Origin: Bacteroidales bacterium
GTDB taxonomy: Bacteria; Bacteroidota; Bacteroidia; Bacteroidales; UBA12170
Assembly: GCA_016744655.1 (NCBI GenBank)
Contig: JADGDY010000012.1
Span: forward strand, 1 to 54,103
Reading direction: 5' to 3'
DNA length: 54,103 nt
Part shown: piece by piece, positions 1 to 9,286 of the stretch
Layout: every line of letters begins with the position of its first letter
Position numbering within the stretch: position 1 is the stretch's first letter
Notes under the pieces: generated by a model
What the model was told of the DNA's origin: nothing
Database searches by the model: none
The model's input: the letters and a program-made list of their open reading frames with translations, nothing else
Made by a program: the position numbers and the translations under genes

Positions 1-1
1 A

Positions 2-88
2 TCAGAAAAGCAGGGAATAGCTGGGAAAAGGCTTAAGGCGGGATGGAATGAAGAGTACTTACTAAAGGTGCTTAATATAAAAGTGTGA
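2..88 (+). CDS. C-terminal end of an unidentified protein cut by the window edge
   Basis: An open frame runs in from the left edge and ends at TGA (86-88), giving 28 residues rich in Lys, Leu and Trp (AGKRLKAGWNEEYLLKVL). It reads like the tail of a real protein, perhaps a transposase, but there is too little to assign a family. The last codons overlap an 18-base string (80-97) that recurs at 41093-41110, the right end of a dispersed repeat, so part of this tail may itself be repeat sequence. From 89 to 275 I see no gene. Confidence 0.2.
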   Translation, partial: SEKQGIAGKRLKAGWNEEYLLKVLNIKV

Positions 89-275
89 GTTTGCCCTGGC
101 TTTGAACCCTTTGTTTAGGTATATATGAAAGGATGATAGCCCCAGGGTACGATGGGGATAGCGTCCTTGGATTTGAAGCTCAATATTCAAAGCATAAGAG
201 AGATATTCTTCTATCCAGGGCCTCAATCCATTCGTACCTCAAGGCTTTGATCCCTTTGATTAGCCTATACTTTAC

Positions 276-302
276 AAAAAAAAGAGCCCTAAAAGAGCTC
301 CT
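276..302 (-). terminator. Rho-independent terminator after the GH26 gene
   Basis: Read on the minus strand, AGGAGC and GCTCTT form a six-pair stem with one G-U, followed by a run of T. It lies about 70 bases past the GH26 stop codon, in the right orientation to end that transcript. Confidence 0.6.
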
Positions 303-371
303 TTAACCATTGTTACAAATACAAAATTAACTTATTAAATAATCTATAACATCGGCTATCAATTAATCAAA

Positions 372-2420
372 TCAGTGTTTAACTATTTTTAATGAGGTTA
401 ATACCTTATCATAGCTAGTTATAACTAGTATATACATTCCATTTTTATGGGGATATGGAACGATATGTTCTATATTTCTTTCTAAATCTCCTTCGGCAAC
501 TTTGATACCAAGGCTGTTGATGATTTGATAATGCACCTCCTCTTCGGCATAAAGATGAAGCTGATCGCCTACAGGATTAGGATAGGCTTTTATAATGGAA
601 GAAGTATTCTCTAATTCTTCTATGTCATTATAATCTTTTTGTAATGCATTGAATAGTTCTGGAAGCTGATCCATAAACATCGTAAAATCACTGGCATAAA
701 ATTCTTGGAAATCGGGAACACTTGAATGACCAGGATATGGTGCATAAAAATGTGAAGTGTTGGCATTTCTCCATACAATAGCATAGGCTATATTTTTACT
801 CACCTCATTACTAATAATAGGCTCCTCTAAAAAAGTCGTAAACCAATTATCCTTGGTGATTCTCTCCAAACCAGTTTCGGTGAGGGCGGCTAATTTATTT
901 CTTTCCTCTGCCATTTCTACCACATAAATCAGTTGCTCTTGGAATTTATCCAATGTGCTTTCATTCTTCACATCTTGATAATCATCGAAGCCCAATATAT
1001 CGATATACTCATCGCCAGGATAGCGTTGTAAGTACTTCGCCTTATTATAGAATACATCTGGAGAATAGGAGAAAAGTAGATTATTTACTTGTTTTTCTTC
1101 TATTAGATAATCTACTGTATACTGCCAAAGCTCTATGTATTCTTGAATGGAACAATGGGCTTCTCCCCACCAAAACCAATCGCCATTATGCTCATGCCAA
1201 GGACGAAAAATAATGGGAATAGACTCTCCTCTGCTTCCTTTTACACTTTTACAAAATAGGGCAATTCTATCTAAACTAGCCACAAAAGATTCGTGATTGA
1301 ATCCTCCGGGCATTAAAGAAGTCACCACATTAGAATCGGGATAAGGATTGTTTTCCCAATAAAAGTCTCCACCATAGGGATTGTCATAATGCCAGCAAAA
1401 AGTATTCACTCCTCCTTGATTATGGAAGAACTCTACACGCCGTATATCTTCGTCAAAGCTATTTCCTGAAGTTATTCCCATGAAATCCCAAGATGCCACA
1501 GCAGGATAACTACCACATACATCTTTCACATCGGACCTATTGGTTTCGCCTGTCCAGTTGACGCCATAAGCCGTTACATCGTGATGCCCAAAGAGCAAAT
1601 GATGGCTAGAGAGTTGTTGTAAGTTATAATATAGATTTCTGGTTTCTCGGGTGGCATCGAAATTGGCAAGGGTTAATGTTTCGGCATTTACCAAAGCATC
1701 TCTATTGCAGGCTAACTCCATTACTCGTGTACTTTCTTGTAAATCGACCAATGCCAAATCTATTTGCTCTTGAGTAGCTTCAGTATGGTCTAATATTTCT
1801 TGTGCTTCTAAAATGGCTGAAGCATAAATGTCTTTTGAACCAGTTTGGAATTGGCCCTCTTGGCTACCCTCCTCCGCTTGGTCATGATAAGTATTTGCTG
1901 AATTTACAGTTTTTGATAATGCCGTTTTTGAGGAGGTTTCAATGATTAAATCATCCATAAAAAACAAGCCTTGTAAATTGGCAGTGCTTCCGGCATCGAA
2001 ATAGAAATATAGTGTGGTGAGTTGACGAGAATCTTCGCTCAGGGCTGAGAGAGAGATTTCATGAAATTGATTGCTTGCTTGTAATTGTATTTGAATCCAG
2101 TCATCGGAACCATCTTCATAAACTGGTTTTACGGTTAATTGAGTCGCAATATCAACCTTTAGTTTTAAATTGATGGTATAGCTCTGGAGCTCTATTGCAT
2201 TGTCTAGTATAAAATGAAACTGGTCCCACTCCCAACTATTTCCATCCCTAAGGTAATCAATCTTCATGGATTCATTATCGAGACTTAAAGTAAAGGTAGT
2301 TCCTTCTGCATGCCAATTTTCTTTTAATGTAGTTCCTGAAAAATCATCGAGAATAATGCTTTGGGAAAACGACAAATAAGGTAGTAAAAGCAAAAACAGA
2401 AATAAGGATTTTAGTTTCAT
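372..2420 (-). CDS. Secreted GH26 glycoside hydrolase, probable endo-beta-1,4-mannanase, with T9SS sorting domain
   Basis: A retaining endo-acting glycosidase of family GH26, most likely cutting beta-mannan, made for export and cell-surface attachment or release by type IX secretion. Seen: signal peptide (1-20); a beta-rich CBM-like module (about 22-162); a short helical region resembling FIVAR-type modules (about 170-238); the GH26 barrel (about 255-590); a T9SS type A sorting domain (about 610-682) starting at AYPNPVGDQL and ending in the usual basic tail. The acid/base is Glu410 in RPWHEHNGDWFWWG and the nucleophile Glu515 in ALTETG, both clear GH26 signatures. It is the last gene of the SusCD locus but is separated from the glycan-binding gene by a terminator (2594-2634) and a leader repeat (2452-2522), so it may be expressed at a different level. 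GH26 also contains beta-1,3-xylanases and lichenases, so mannan is the likely but not certain substrate. Confidence 0.88.
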   Translation of the reverse strand: MKLKSLFLFLLLLPYLSFSQSIILDDFSGTTLKENWHAEGTTFTLSLDNESMKIDYLRDGNSWEWDQFHFILDNAIELQSYTINLKLKVDIATQLTVKPVYEDGSDDWIQIQLQASNQFHEISLSALSEDSRQLTTLYFYFDAGSTANLQGLFFMDDLIIETSSKTALSKTVNSANTYHDQAEEGSQEGQFQTGSKDIYASAILEAQEILDHTEATQEQIDLALVDLQESTRVMELACNRDALVNAETLTLANFDATRETRNLYYNLQQLSSHHLLFGHHDVTAYGVNWTGETNRSDVKDVCGSYPAVASWDFMGITSGNSFDEDIRRVEFFHNQGGVNTFCWHYDNPYGGDFYWENNPYPDSNVVTSLMPGGFNHESFVASLDRIALFCKSVKGSRGESIPIIFRPWHEHNGDWFWWGEAHCSIQEYIELWQYTVDYLIEEKQVNNLLFSYSPDVFYNKAKYLQRYPGDEYIDILGFDDYQDVKNESTLDKFQEQLIYVVEMAEERNKLAALTETGLERITKDNWFTTFLEEPIISNEVSKNIAYAIVWRNANTSHFYAPYPGHSSVPDFQEFYASDFTMFMDQLPELFNALQKDYNDIEELENTSSIIKAYPNPVGDQLHLYAEEEVHYQIINSLGIKVAEGDLERNIEHIVPYPHKNGMYILVITSYDKVLTSLKIVKH

Positions 2421-2451
2421 AGTTTAGGTTTTAAAAAATCTAGAGTAAATA

Positions 2452-2522
2452 TTTTTTTTGTTTGCCCTAACAGCTGACGCTTCGGTACAGCATCGTTCCG
2501 ACCTGAAGGGAGCAAAAAAAAC
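2452..2522 (-). repeat. Leader repeat family D, copy 1 (upstream of GH26)
   Basis: A T-run and A-run bounded, imperfectly palindromic element. On the plus strand it opens with a T-run then GTTTGCCC and closes with GGGAGC then an A-run; between them are GCTGACGCTTCGGT and ACAGCATCGTTCCG. The same parts, in the same order, recur at 25258-25369, and the ends alone at 36984-37018 and 48880-48919. It occupies the 5' leader of the GH26 gene. Not recognised as a known element. Confidence 0.75.
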
Positions 2523-2593
2523 AAATTATCAAGAATTAAATATTGCGCTTCAAAATACACGATTAGTTGCTTACTAAATACATGAATAGTTTT

Positions 2594-2634
2594 AAAAAAG
2601 AAGCTGCCTAAACCTTTTTGTCCAAGCAGCTTCT
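2594..2634 (-). terminator. Strong rho-independent terminator between the glycan-binding gene and GH26
   Basis: On the minus strand, arms at 2620-2634 and 2599-2613 pair over 15 positions (AGAAGCTGCTTGGAC with GTTTAGGCAGCTTCT, allowing G-U) around a six-base loop and are followed by a T-run. It lies only 12 bases past the stop codon of the upstream gene and should end most susC-susD transcripts before GH26. Confidence 0.85.
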
Positions 2635-2645
2635 CTCCGTTTTAT

Positions 2646-4430
2646 TTATTTCTGAAGGTATGGACCATCAGTGAGTATCAAATTGTCAACGAACAAGTCG
2701 TAAGGACCAATAGCTTGATTATTAGAATTGAATCCTAATTTGATGTGAGTAAGTCCTGAGAAGTCTGGCTCATCGGTATCTGCACCCCAATTACCCCAAG
2801 CAGCGGTATTCATATTGAGTGTGTAGATTTGCCATCCATCATGCGCTGGAATAGTCCAGTTGGTTCCCCATTTTCCACCGTTATAGTCACCTACTTCGGC
2901 TTCAAAAGTCACTTCGCGTCCTTCGTTATTTACCCAGAAACTAATGTGAGGAGTTCCTACTTCTGTAAGGTCAATAGTGAGATCATACATCTCTAAATTT
3001 CCCCACCAGTTCCAGCCTTCTTCAACAACTTCGGCAGAAACTTGTAAATAATTAGACCCTTGTGGAGCTGTTAATCCACCACCATTAATAGCACTTGTAC
3101 TAGTTACCATTGATTGCCAGTCGCCATGTACAAATGGATCGTTACCATCTTCAAAATCGAAGAATGTATAAAGGGTTTCGGTATCATTATTTGGTGAGCT
3201 CACAGGACCATCAGTAATTTGGAAATTATCCATATTGATTTCCCATCGGTTTCCAGCTCCAACATCACCAGTTCCCATTCCTATTTGGATATATCTAATG
3301 ATAGAATAGTCAAGAACACCATCGTTATCGTCACCATCCCAGCCATTGGCACCCCAATTTTGGAATTCAGTATCAGGACCAATTGGTATAGAAACCCATT
3401 GCCATTCACCATTAGTATTAATCGCATCTACGTGGTTAGCAAACTTTTCACTTTCATAAACTTCATACATGATTCTTGCTACACCTGAGCCAGAGTTAAT
3501 CAATAATGAGATATGTGGGTCGCGGAACTGACTCAAGTCTATTCTTGTAAAACCAGCATCACCAGTTCTATCACCATAAGCAACTTCACCAAAATAAGCC
3601 CAATCGTTTCCATCAGGAACAGGGTCCATTTTTACCGTTTGGTAATAGCTTCCACCAGAAGGGCCATAAGGCTCAATTCCTGAAAGATTAATACCATATT
3701 CTTCATGACCATTTACTGGACTTCCATCCCAGAAAGTATACATATCAACGGCATCCTCAAAATCTAACATAAAGTAAGGCTCAGAACCTGGAGGAAGAAT
3801 TTCTTTCACTTCCACAGGAATTAATTCAGAATCCTGAATATCGTTACCAGCTAAACATTTGATATTTGTAATTTGTGTTTCCACCTCAAGGCCAGCACCT
3901 TTAGTAGCCACTGTTAGTTCAGTTTCGCTAGCTGTAGAGCCATCAAAAGTTAAAGTAGTGTCTCCTAAAGTTAGGCTGGTTACCAAGTCCATATTTTCAC
4001 CAGTAATGATGAATGGATAATCTACATAAATTACTTCAGGGAATCCGGTAACAGTAGTATTAGGATAAGTAATAGCTAAAGCTTCTTCGCTGATTGTAGA
4101 TTTCTTGTAAACATTAGTTAACTCAATCTTTCCGGAAGTAACCACACGTGGTAAAGTAACCGTTAATTTGCTATCGGTTTGCTCAGTAATGATACAGCTA
4201 GTTCCACCAACAGTAACTGTTTTTACTTTTTCTAAGGAGCTACCAGTAATTACAAAATCAGTGCTGATATCTGCAATTTTTGGTGAAAACTCACTAATAA
4301 CTGGCACAGGCCAAGGGATATCATAGTCTTCTGAAAATTCCTTTTCCTTAACACAAGAAGACCATAAAAGAAGACTCCCTGCAAAGACCATCGAAAGCAT
4401 GATAAATCTATTGAATATATTTTTTCTCAT
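2646..4430 (-). CDS. Surface glycan-binding lipoprotein (SusE-position) with two TIG domains and two C-terminal carbohydrate-binding-like modules
   Basis: An outer-membrane lipoprotein that probably captures polysaccharide for the SusCD pair. I choose the ATG at 4428-4430 because it begins a proper lipoprotein signal peptide with the lipidated Cys26 in LLWSSC; an earlier in-frame start at 4496 would overlap susD and add 22 non-signal residues. Seen: two Ig-like IPT/TIG domains (about 41-120 and 122-208), then two related beta-rich, Trp-rich modules (about 218-408 and 420-594). The modules share the FDFED opening and a closing D-N-x-x-(I/L)-T-D-G-P motif, which suggests internal duplication. 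The position after susD and the domain layout match surface glycan-binding proteins of other utilization loci; ligand specificity cannot be read from sequence. It should share a transcript with susC and susD. Confidence 0.8.
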   Translation of the reverse strand: MRKNIFNRFIMLSMVFAGSLLLWSSCVKEKEFSEDYDIPWPVPVISEFSPKIADISTDFVITGSSLEKVKTVTVGGTSCIITEQTDSKLTVTLPRVVTSGKIELTNVYKKSTISEEALAITYPNTTVTGFPEVIYVDYPFIITGENMDLVTSLTLGDTTLTFDGSTASETELTVATKGAGLEVETQITNIKCLAGNDIQDSELIPVEVKEILPPGSEPYFMLDFEDAVDMYTFWDGSPVNGHEEYGINLSGIEPYGPSGGSYYQTVKMDPVPDGNDWAYFGEVAYGDRTGDAGFTRIDLSQFRDPHISLLINSGSGVARIMYEVYESEKFANHVDAINTNGEWQWVSIPIGPDTEFQNWGANGWDGDDNDGVLDYSIIRYIQIGMGTGDVGAGNRWEINMDNFQITDGPVSSPNNDTETLYTFFDFEDGNDPFVHGDWQSMVTSTSAINGGGLTAPQGSNYLQVSAEVVEEGWNWWGNLEMYDLTIDLTEVGTPHISFWVNNEGREVTFEAEVGDYNGGKWGTNWTIPAHDGWQIYTLNMNTAAWGNWGADTDEPDFSGLTHIKLGFNSNNQAIGPYDLFVDNLILTDGPYLQK

Positions 4431-4465
4431 TTTTCTAAGTTTTATTTCACTAAAGAAGTGAATGA

Positions 4466-6067
4466 TTAATAACCAGGGTTTTGTGAAAGTCCCCAAGACT
4501 GAACTTCGTTTACAGGAATAGGCAATACAGGAACTATATTAGCAGTACCCGTAAGAGAATGTGATTGGCAACGGCCTTTCACCTCATCAGATAAAGTATT
4601 CAAATATCTTCCTGTACGAATTAAATCCCAGTAACGTAAAGTTTCCATGGCCAATTCGTTTCTTCTTTCTTTCCAAATGGCGTTTAATAAATCTTGTCCA
4701 GTTAATGTATTTGCTAATGGGTCTAAAACACCTTCTAAATCGGCTTCAGGAATGGCATCATATTCCATGCTTCCTTCGCTAGCTCCTTTTGGATATGTAC
4801 TTGCTTTTGCTCTGGCTCTAATTTGATTAACACTTGTAATAGCAGAACTTTCGTTACCTGTATGGTAAGCAGCTTCAGCATTCATTAAAATCACATCCGC
4901 TAATCTGAATTTTCTAATATTCTGTGGGCTGTCTTTAATATTTGAAGGTTTAAAAGCTGGTTCTAAAGCCGCTTTACGACTTAGATATCCTGTTGCATTT
5001 TCTGCAATATCAATTTCAATTACATCACCATGAACTATTGAACCATCACCATACATGACATTGGCCATACGAGGGTCGTTAGTTTCATAACTATCCATTA
5101 AGTTTTGAGTTGGGTTATTAAACCCCCATCCCCAAGTTGTTCTAGGATTCTGAATAACAGTATTTGTTGTTCCTGTTTTTCTTGGACCCCAATCTTCATT
5201 ATTTGAAACACATTGTACTTCAAAGATAGAACCAGAACCGTTTTCACCTTCCATCTCGAAGATAGAAGAATAGTTGCTAGCTAAAGAATATTCGCCACTT
5301 CCAATAATAGCATTGGTTAGGTCGTATACTTCTTGCCAGTTGTGATTATTGGCATTATCGGTTCCAATCTGATACATAGCAACACGTGCTTGATAAGCTT
5401 GTGCAGCGCCTTTAGTAGCTCTTCCCATTTCATTGGCATCGTATTGAGATTTTGTAGGCAACAAACTTGCAGCCATAGCAAAATCAGCATCAATTTGAGC
5501 ATAGGTTTGTGCTAAACTAGCACGTTGTACATTGTCAATCTCAGAAGGATTAACTGGAGCATCAAACAAAGGAACACCACCAAAGATTCTAGCTAAATAG
5601 AAGTAGTAATATCCTCTAAGGAAATATGCTTCTCCTAATAATTGATTTTTGATTTCTGTATTGATTCCTTCGGCTTCAGGAAGGTTAAGGATAACAGTAT
5701 TACAACGGAAAAGTCCGATATAAACATTATGCCATAAACCAGCCGTAAAACTATTATTAGCAGTGGTTCTCCACTCTTGCATTTCTGTAATTTGTGGTAA
5801 ATCACTTGGCATACTCCCTTTTTCACTGTCATCGCTCATTACATCACCAAACATCCACTCATAGTTGTGGTCGGCATTGTCCACCTCATCCCAAGAAAGA
5901 GGGTCGTAACAAGCATTAACGGCAAGCGTTGCATTTTCTGCAGTATTAAATAGGTTCTCACTGGTCTGCATCCCCAGTGGTTCGTTTTCTAAGAATTCCT
6001 TTTTACAAGCTGAAGTTAACAACAGACTGATAAATAAAAGAGGAATGATATATTTACTTATTTTCAT
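4466..6067 (-). CDS. susD: SusD/RagB-family nutrient-uptake outer-membrane lipoprotein
   Basis: The surface lid of the SusCD transporter: it binds oligosaccharide and hands it to the TonB-dependent channel. The 533-residue length is usual for the family. The signal peptide ends in a lipobox with Cys21 (LLLTSACKKE). The N-terminal half has the alpha-helical TPR-like pattern (NTAENATLAVNACYDPL, AEAYFLRGYYYF-type helices) and the C-terminal end carries the typical KERRNELAMETLRYWDLIRTGRY signature in two parts and a closing PIPVNEV..NPGY block. It starts 31 bases after susC ends and is 35 bases before the glycan-binding gene, so the three are one operon. Confidence 0.95.
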   Translation of the reverse strand: MKISKYIIPLLFISLLLTSACKKEFLENEPLGMQTSENLFNTAENATLAVNACYDPLSWDEVDNADHNYEWMFGDVMSDDSEKGSMPSDLPQITEMQEWRTTANNSFTAGLWHNVYIGLFRCNTVILNLPEAEGINTEIKNQLLGEAYFLRGYYYFYLARIFGGVPLFDAPVNPSEIDNVQRASLAQTYAQIDADFAMAASLLPTKSQYDANEMGRATKGAAQAYQARVAMYQIGTDNANNHNWQEVYDLTNAIIGSGEYSLASNYSSIFEMEGENGSGSIFEVQCVSNNEDWGPRKTGTTNTVIQNPRTTWGWGFNNPTQNLMDSYETNDPRMANVMYGDGSIVHGDVIEIDIAENATGYLSRKAALEPAFKPSNIKDSPQNIRKFRLADVILMNAEAAYHTGNESSAITSVNQIRARAKASTYPKGASEGSMEYDAIPEADLEGVLDPLANTLTGQDLLNAIWKERRNELAMETLRYWDLIRTGRYLNTLSDEVKGRCQSHSLTGTANIVPVLPIPVNEVQSWGLSQNPGY

Positions 6068-6098
6068 AATTTTCTTTTTTTCTAGTTAACTCAATTCA

Positions 6099-9000
6099 TT
6101 AAAAGGACAGTTGAATTCCGAACATATAAGTACGAGCTGTTGGGTAATTCGCAATATCGATACCAGAGTAAAGAGGATTGTTATAATAATCGCCAATCTC
6201 AGGGTCAAATCCTTTATACTTAGTGAAAGTAAGTGCATTATCGATAGAGAAATATACTCTCAAATTAGAAACATACTTTTTCTTCACAGGAACGGTATAA
6301 CCTATTTGAACGTTCTTTAATCTGAAATAGCTACCATCTTCAACATATCTATCAGAGAATGTTTCGATGTTTTTATTTAAGTCTTTATCTGTCATTCTAG
6401 GAACATCACTACTGGTGTTTTCTGGTGTCCATCTGTCCATTCTATCAGCAACAGAGTTTTCCCAACCATTAGAAGCATTCGTAAAACGAGTTAATCCGTT
6501 CACTACTTCGTTTCCTTGGCTACCTTGTAAGAATAATTTAAGGTCGAATCCGCTATAGGCTAAGTTTACATAACCACCATAGATAAAGTCTGGAGTAGCA
6601 GAACCTAAATAAGTTCTATCATCCTCATTGATTTTACCATCGTTATTGCGGTCGATGAATTTCACATCACCAGGAGCTGCATTAGGTTGGATAGCATTTC
6701 CTTCACTATCAACATGTGCATCTAATTCTGCTTGAGTATTAAATATACCGTCAGTTTCAACACCGTAGAAATAAGCTAATTCTTTACCCTCCTCAGTTCT
6801 TGTGGTATTACCTACCTTGCTAATATTACCACTCTCTATAGGTTCGCCACCAGCTAAACTAGTTACTTCATTTTTAATAGTACTGAAGTTTGCTCCAATT
6901 TCATATTTTAGTTTATGGTCAGAGTTTCTATATCCAACAGTTAATTCGATACCACTGTTTTTCATTTCCCCAGCATTTACAAATGGAGCAAAAGCACCTA
7001 CATATTCTGGAATTGGAACTTGTAATAACATATCAGATGTGGTTCTAGAATAATAATCGAAGATGAAGGAAACTCTATCATCGAATAAACCAGCATCGAT
7101 ACCAATGTTGATACTTGTAGAAACTTCCCATTGTATTTCTGGGTTACTCAAAGTAGTTGGAATAGAACCTGAGACAGGAACTCCACCAAAAGTATAATAG
7201 TTACCTGGAGTTACTGTGGTTACATAAGCGTAGTTTCCTACAGAACCTTCGTTACCAACTTGTCCCCAGCCTCCTCTTAGTTTAAGAGCAGTTAACCATG
7301 TTTGTTCGCTTAAGAAATTTTCTTTTTTCATATTCCAACCAGCAGAGAATGAAGGAAAATATCCCCAACGGTGTTCTTCGGTGAATTTAGAAGACCCATC
7401 GGCTCTCATGGTTGCTGTTAATAGATATCTGTCCTTGAAACTATAATTGATACGAGCAAAATAAGATAGTAAAGAATGTTCCCACTGGTTTGAGTTAAAT
7501 GAAGCATCTAGGCTTTCAGCAGAAGAAGGGTATTGTAAAGCTTCGTCTTCAGGAACATTATAGGTAGTAAGTTCTATTTCTTGCCAATTAGAATACTGTG
7601 ATTCCATACCGGCCATGGCATTTAAACTATGTTCTTTAATATCAAGATTATAGTTTAAGTAGTTTTGCCAATCCCAATGAATAGAATTTGCTGGTTTATT
7701 ATAAAGAGAGCTTTGAGAACGTTGCTCATCAGTAGAAACAAAAAACTTAGGAGAATAGTTTTTATGGTTATACGAACGATAATCGAAACCATACTGAGAT
7801 TTAAAAGTTAATCCTTCGATGATTTGCGCCTCAGCCCAAACTATATTTAAGGATTTGAAATCCTTTGTTTCAGCATATTTAGACTCGTCAACAATACGAG
7901 CTGGATTGTTGATATAAGATAAATCGGCTCTTCCCCAGTTATTTGTAGTTACATCCCAAGCTGGAGTAACAGGGTCGGCTCTTAATGCTCCAGGAAGCAC
8001 ACCTTCGTAGAGGTCACCATTATAGTTTGATTGCTTCATGTTAAATAAAGAAGAGTTTAATCCACCTTTTAACCATTTTGTGAATTTCACTTCTGTATTT
8101 GCTTTTAGATATACATTTTCAACACCACTATTTTTTACAATACCATCTTGTTTAAAATAGGTACCGCTCATTTGGTATTTAACACTCTCATTACCACCTA
8201 AAACCGATAATGAATAATTTTGCATTGCTGCATTTGTTAATACTTCGTCTTGCCAATTGGTACCTTTATATCCACCATCAATTACATAGCTTAATCGCTC
8301 GTAAATATCTGTTGGAACTTCAGAACCATCGTTTGCATAAGCTTCTAAACGCAAAGTAGAATACTCTGTTGCGTTCAACATGTCGATTTGAGTTTGAGGA
8401 GTTTGAACACCATAATAAGCATTGAAATTCCAAACAGGTTTCATTTTACCATCACCATTAACCGATACTTTACCTTTTTTAGTAGTGATGATAATCACAC
8501 CATTGGCTCCTTGTGAACCATAGATAGCAGCAGCAGAAGCATCTTTTAATACTTCCATTTTCTCAATATCGTTTGGTGTTAAATAGCGGATGTCTTTGGT
8601 AGGAAATCCATCAACCACATAAAGAGGGTCACTATTATTGATAGTACCAGTTCCTCTAATTCTAACTTTGAAGCCATCCCCAGGAGCACCAGAATTAGCA
8701 GTAACAGCTACACCAGCCACACGACCTTGTATTGCTTGATTTACATCAGTAGCTCCAGTTTGAGTGAGTTGTTCTTTCTCAACAGAAGCGATAGAGCCTG
8801 TAAGGTCAGATTTCTTTTGAATACCATAACCCACAACAGCTACTTCATCCATTAAAACAGATGCCGATTCCAATTTGAAAGTGATGCTTTGCTCCTCACC
8901 CTCTTTAATAGTGATTGTTTGATTTTGTGAATTGTAACCGATGAATGTTGCTGAAATTGTAGTTTCCCCAACTGGAACATTATCGAGCACAAAATTCCCA

Positions 9001-9176
9001 TCCATATCCGTTGCAGTACCAATAGTACTACCCACAACAAATACGTTAGCACCTGGAATAGTTTCTCCAGTAGTACCTGCTACTTTACCCGTGACTTTGC
9101 CGACCTGACCGAAAGCAGAGATTCCGATCATTCCAAACATCACTAGCAAAGAAAAAACTCTTAGACGTAAATACAT
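6099..9176 (-). CDS. susC: SusC/RagA-family TonB-linked outer-membrane transporter
   Basis: Imports oligosaccharides across the outer membrane with TonB energy. Translation from the ATG at 9174-9176 gives 1025 residues with a signal peptide (about 1-23); a start at 9233 would put 19 unrelated residues before it and lies between the promoter -7 element and the signal peptide. Seen: a carboxypeptidase-regulatory-like beta-sandwich (about 25-105), a TonB-box-like stretch (MDEVAVVGYG, about 109-118), a plug domain (about 120-240, with the family block containing GTGTINNSDPLYVVDG), and a beta-barrel ending in aromatic Phe (GIQLSF). It is the first gene of the susC-susD-glycan-binding operon and is preceded by a candidate regulator site and promoter. 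Confidence 0.95.
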   Translation of the reverse strand: MYLRLRVFSLLVMFGMIGISAFGQVGKVTGKVAGTTGETIPGANVFVVGSTIGTATDMDGNFVLDNVPVGETTISATFIGYNSQNQTITIKEGEEQSITFKLESASVLMDEVAVVGYGIQKKSDLTGSIASVEKEQLTQTGATDVNQAIQGRVAGVAVTANSGAPGDGFKVRIRGTGTINNSDPLYVVDGFPTKDIRYLTPNDIEKMEVLKDASAAAIYGSQGANGVIIITTKKGKVSVNGDGKMKPVWNFNAYYGVQTPQTQIDMLNATEYSTLRLEAYANDGSEVPTDIYERLSYVIDGGYKGTNWQDEVLTNAAMQNYSLSVLGGNESVKYQMSGTYFKQDGIVKNSGVENVYLKANTEVKFTKWLKGGLNSSLFNMKQSNYNGDLYEGVLPGALRADPVTPAWDVTTNNWGRADLSYINNPARIVDESKYAETKDFKSLNIVWAEAQIIEGLTFKSQYGFDYRSYNHKNYSPKFFVSTDEQRSQSSLYNKPANSIHWDWQNYLNYNLDIKEHSLNAMAGMESQYSNWQEIELTTYNVPEDEALQYPSSAESLDASFNSNQWEHSLLSYFARINYSFKDRYLLTATMRADGSSKFTEEHRWGYFPSFSAGWNMKKENFLSEQTWLTALKLRGGWGQVGNEGSVGNYAYVTTVTPGNYYTFGGVPVSGSIPTTLSNPEIQWEVSTSINIGIDAGLFDDRVSFIFDYYSRTTSDMLLQVPIPEYVGAFAPFVNAGEMKNSGIELTVGYRNSDHKLKYEIGANFSTIKNEVTSLAGGEPIESGNISKVGNTTRTEEGKELAYFYGVETDGIFNTQAELDAHVDSEGNAIQPNAAPGDVKFIDRNNDGKINEDDRTYLGSATPDFIYGGYVNLAYSGFDLKLFLQGSQGNEVVNGLTRFTNASNGWENSVADRMDRWTPENTSSDVPRMTDKDLNKNIETFSDRYVEDGSYFRLKNVQIGYTVPVKKKYVSNLRVYFSIDNALTFTKYKGFDPEIGDYYNNPLYSGIDIANYPTARTYMFGIQLSF

Positions 9177-9230
9177 AAATGTTTCTTTTTGTGTTTTTAA
9201 TAAATATATAATTTTCTCATAATAATGACA

Positions 9231-9238
9231 CAAAAGTA
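9231..9238 (-). promoter_or_regulatory. Promoter -7 element of the susC operon
   Basis: Minus-strand TACTTTTG matches the Bacteroidota -7 consensus TAnnTTTG and lies about 55 bases before the susC start codon. No good -33 TTG is present at the right spacing, as expected for a promoter that needs an activator. Confidence 0.6.
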
Positions 9239-9255
9239 TATTTCACATCAGTGAT

Positions 9256-9286
9256 TAGGGGTGGGCTTATATTTCAAATAGGGGTG
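9256..9286 (-). promoter_or_regulatory. Candidate binding site of the hybrid two-component regulator
   Basis: The octamer CACCCCTA (minus strand) occurs twice, at 9279-9286 and 9256-9263, exactly 23 bases apart, about two helical turns. The promoter-proximal copy lies where a -33 element would be, 17 bases from the -7 element. AraC-type regulators commonly bind paired direct half-sites, and the hybrid regulator gene lies just upstream. The assignment is inference. Confidence 0.55.

Noticed and set aside
80..97. Third copy of repeat F at the left edge
   Set aside because: Only the last 18 bases match and the preceding bases encode a different open frame; too short to call.
4431..4496. Longer N-terminus of the glycan-binding protein
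   Set aside because: It would overlap the end of susD and place 22 residues before a perfect lipoprotein signal peptide.
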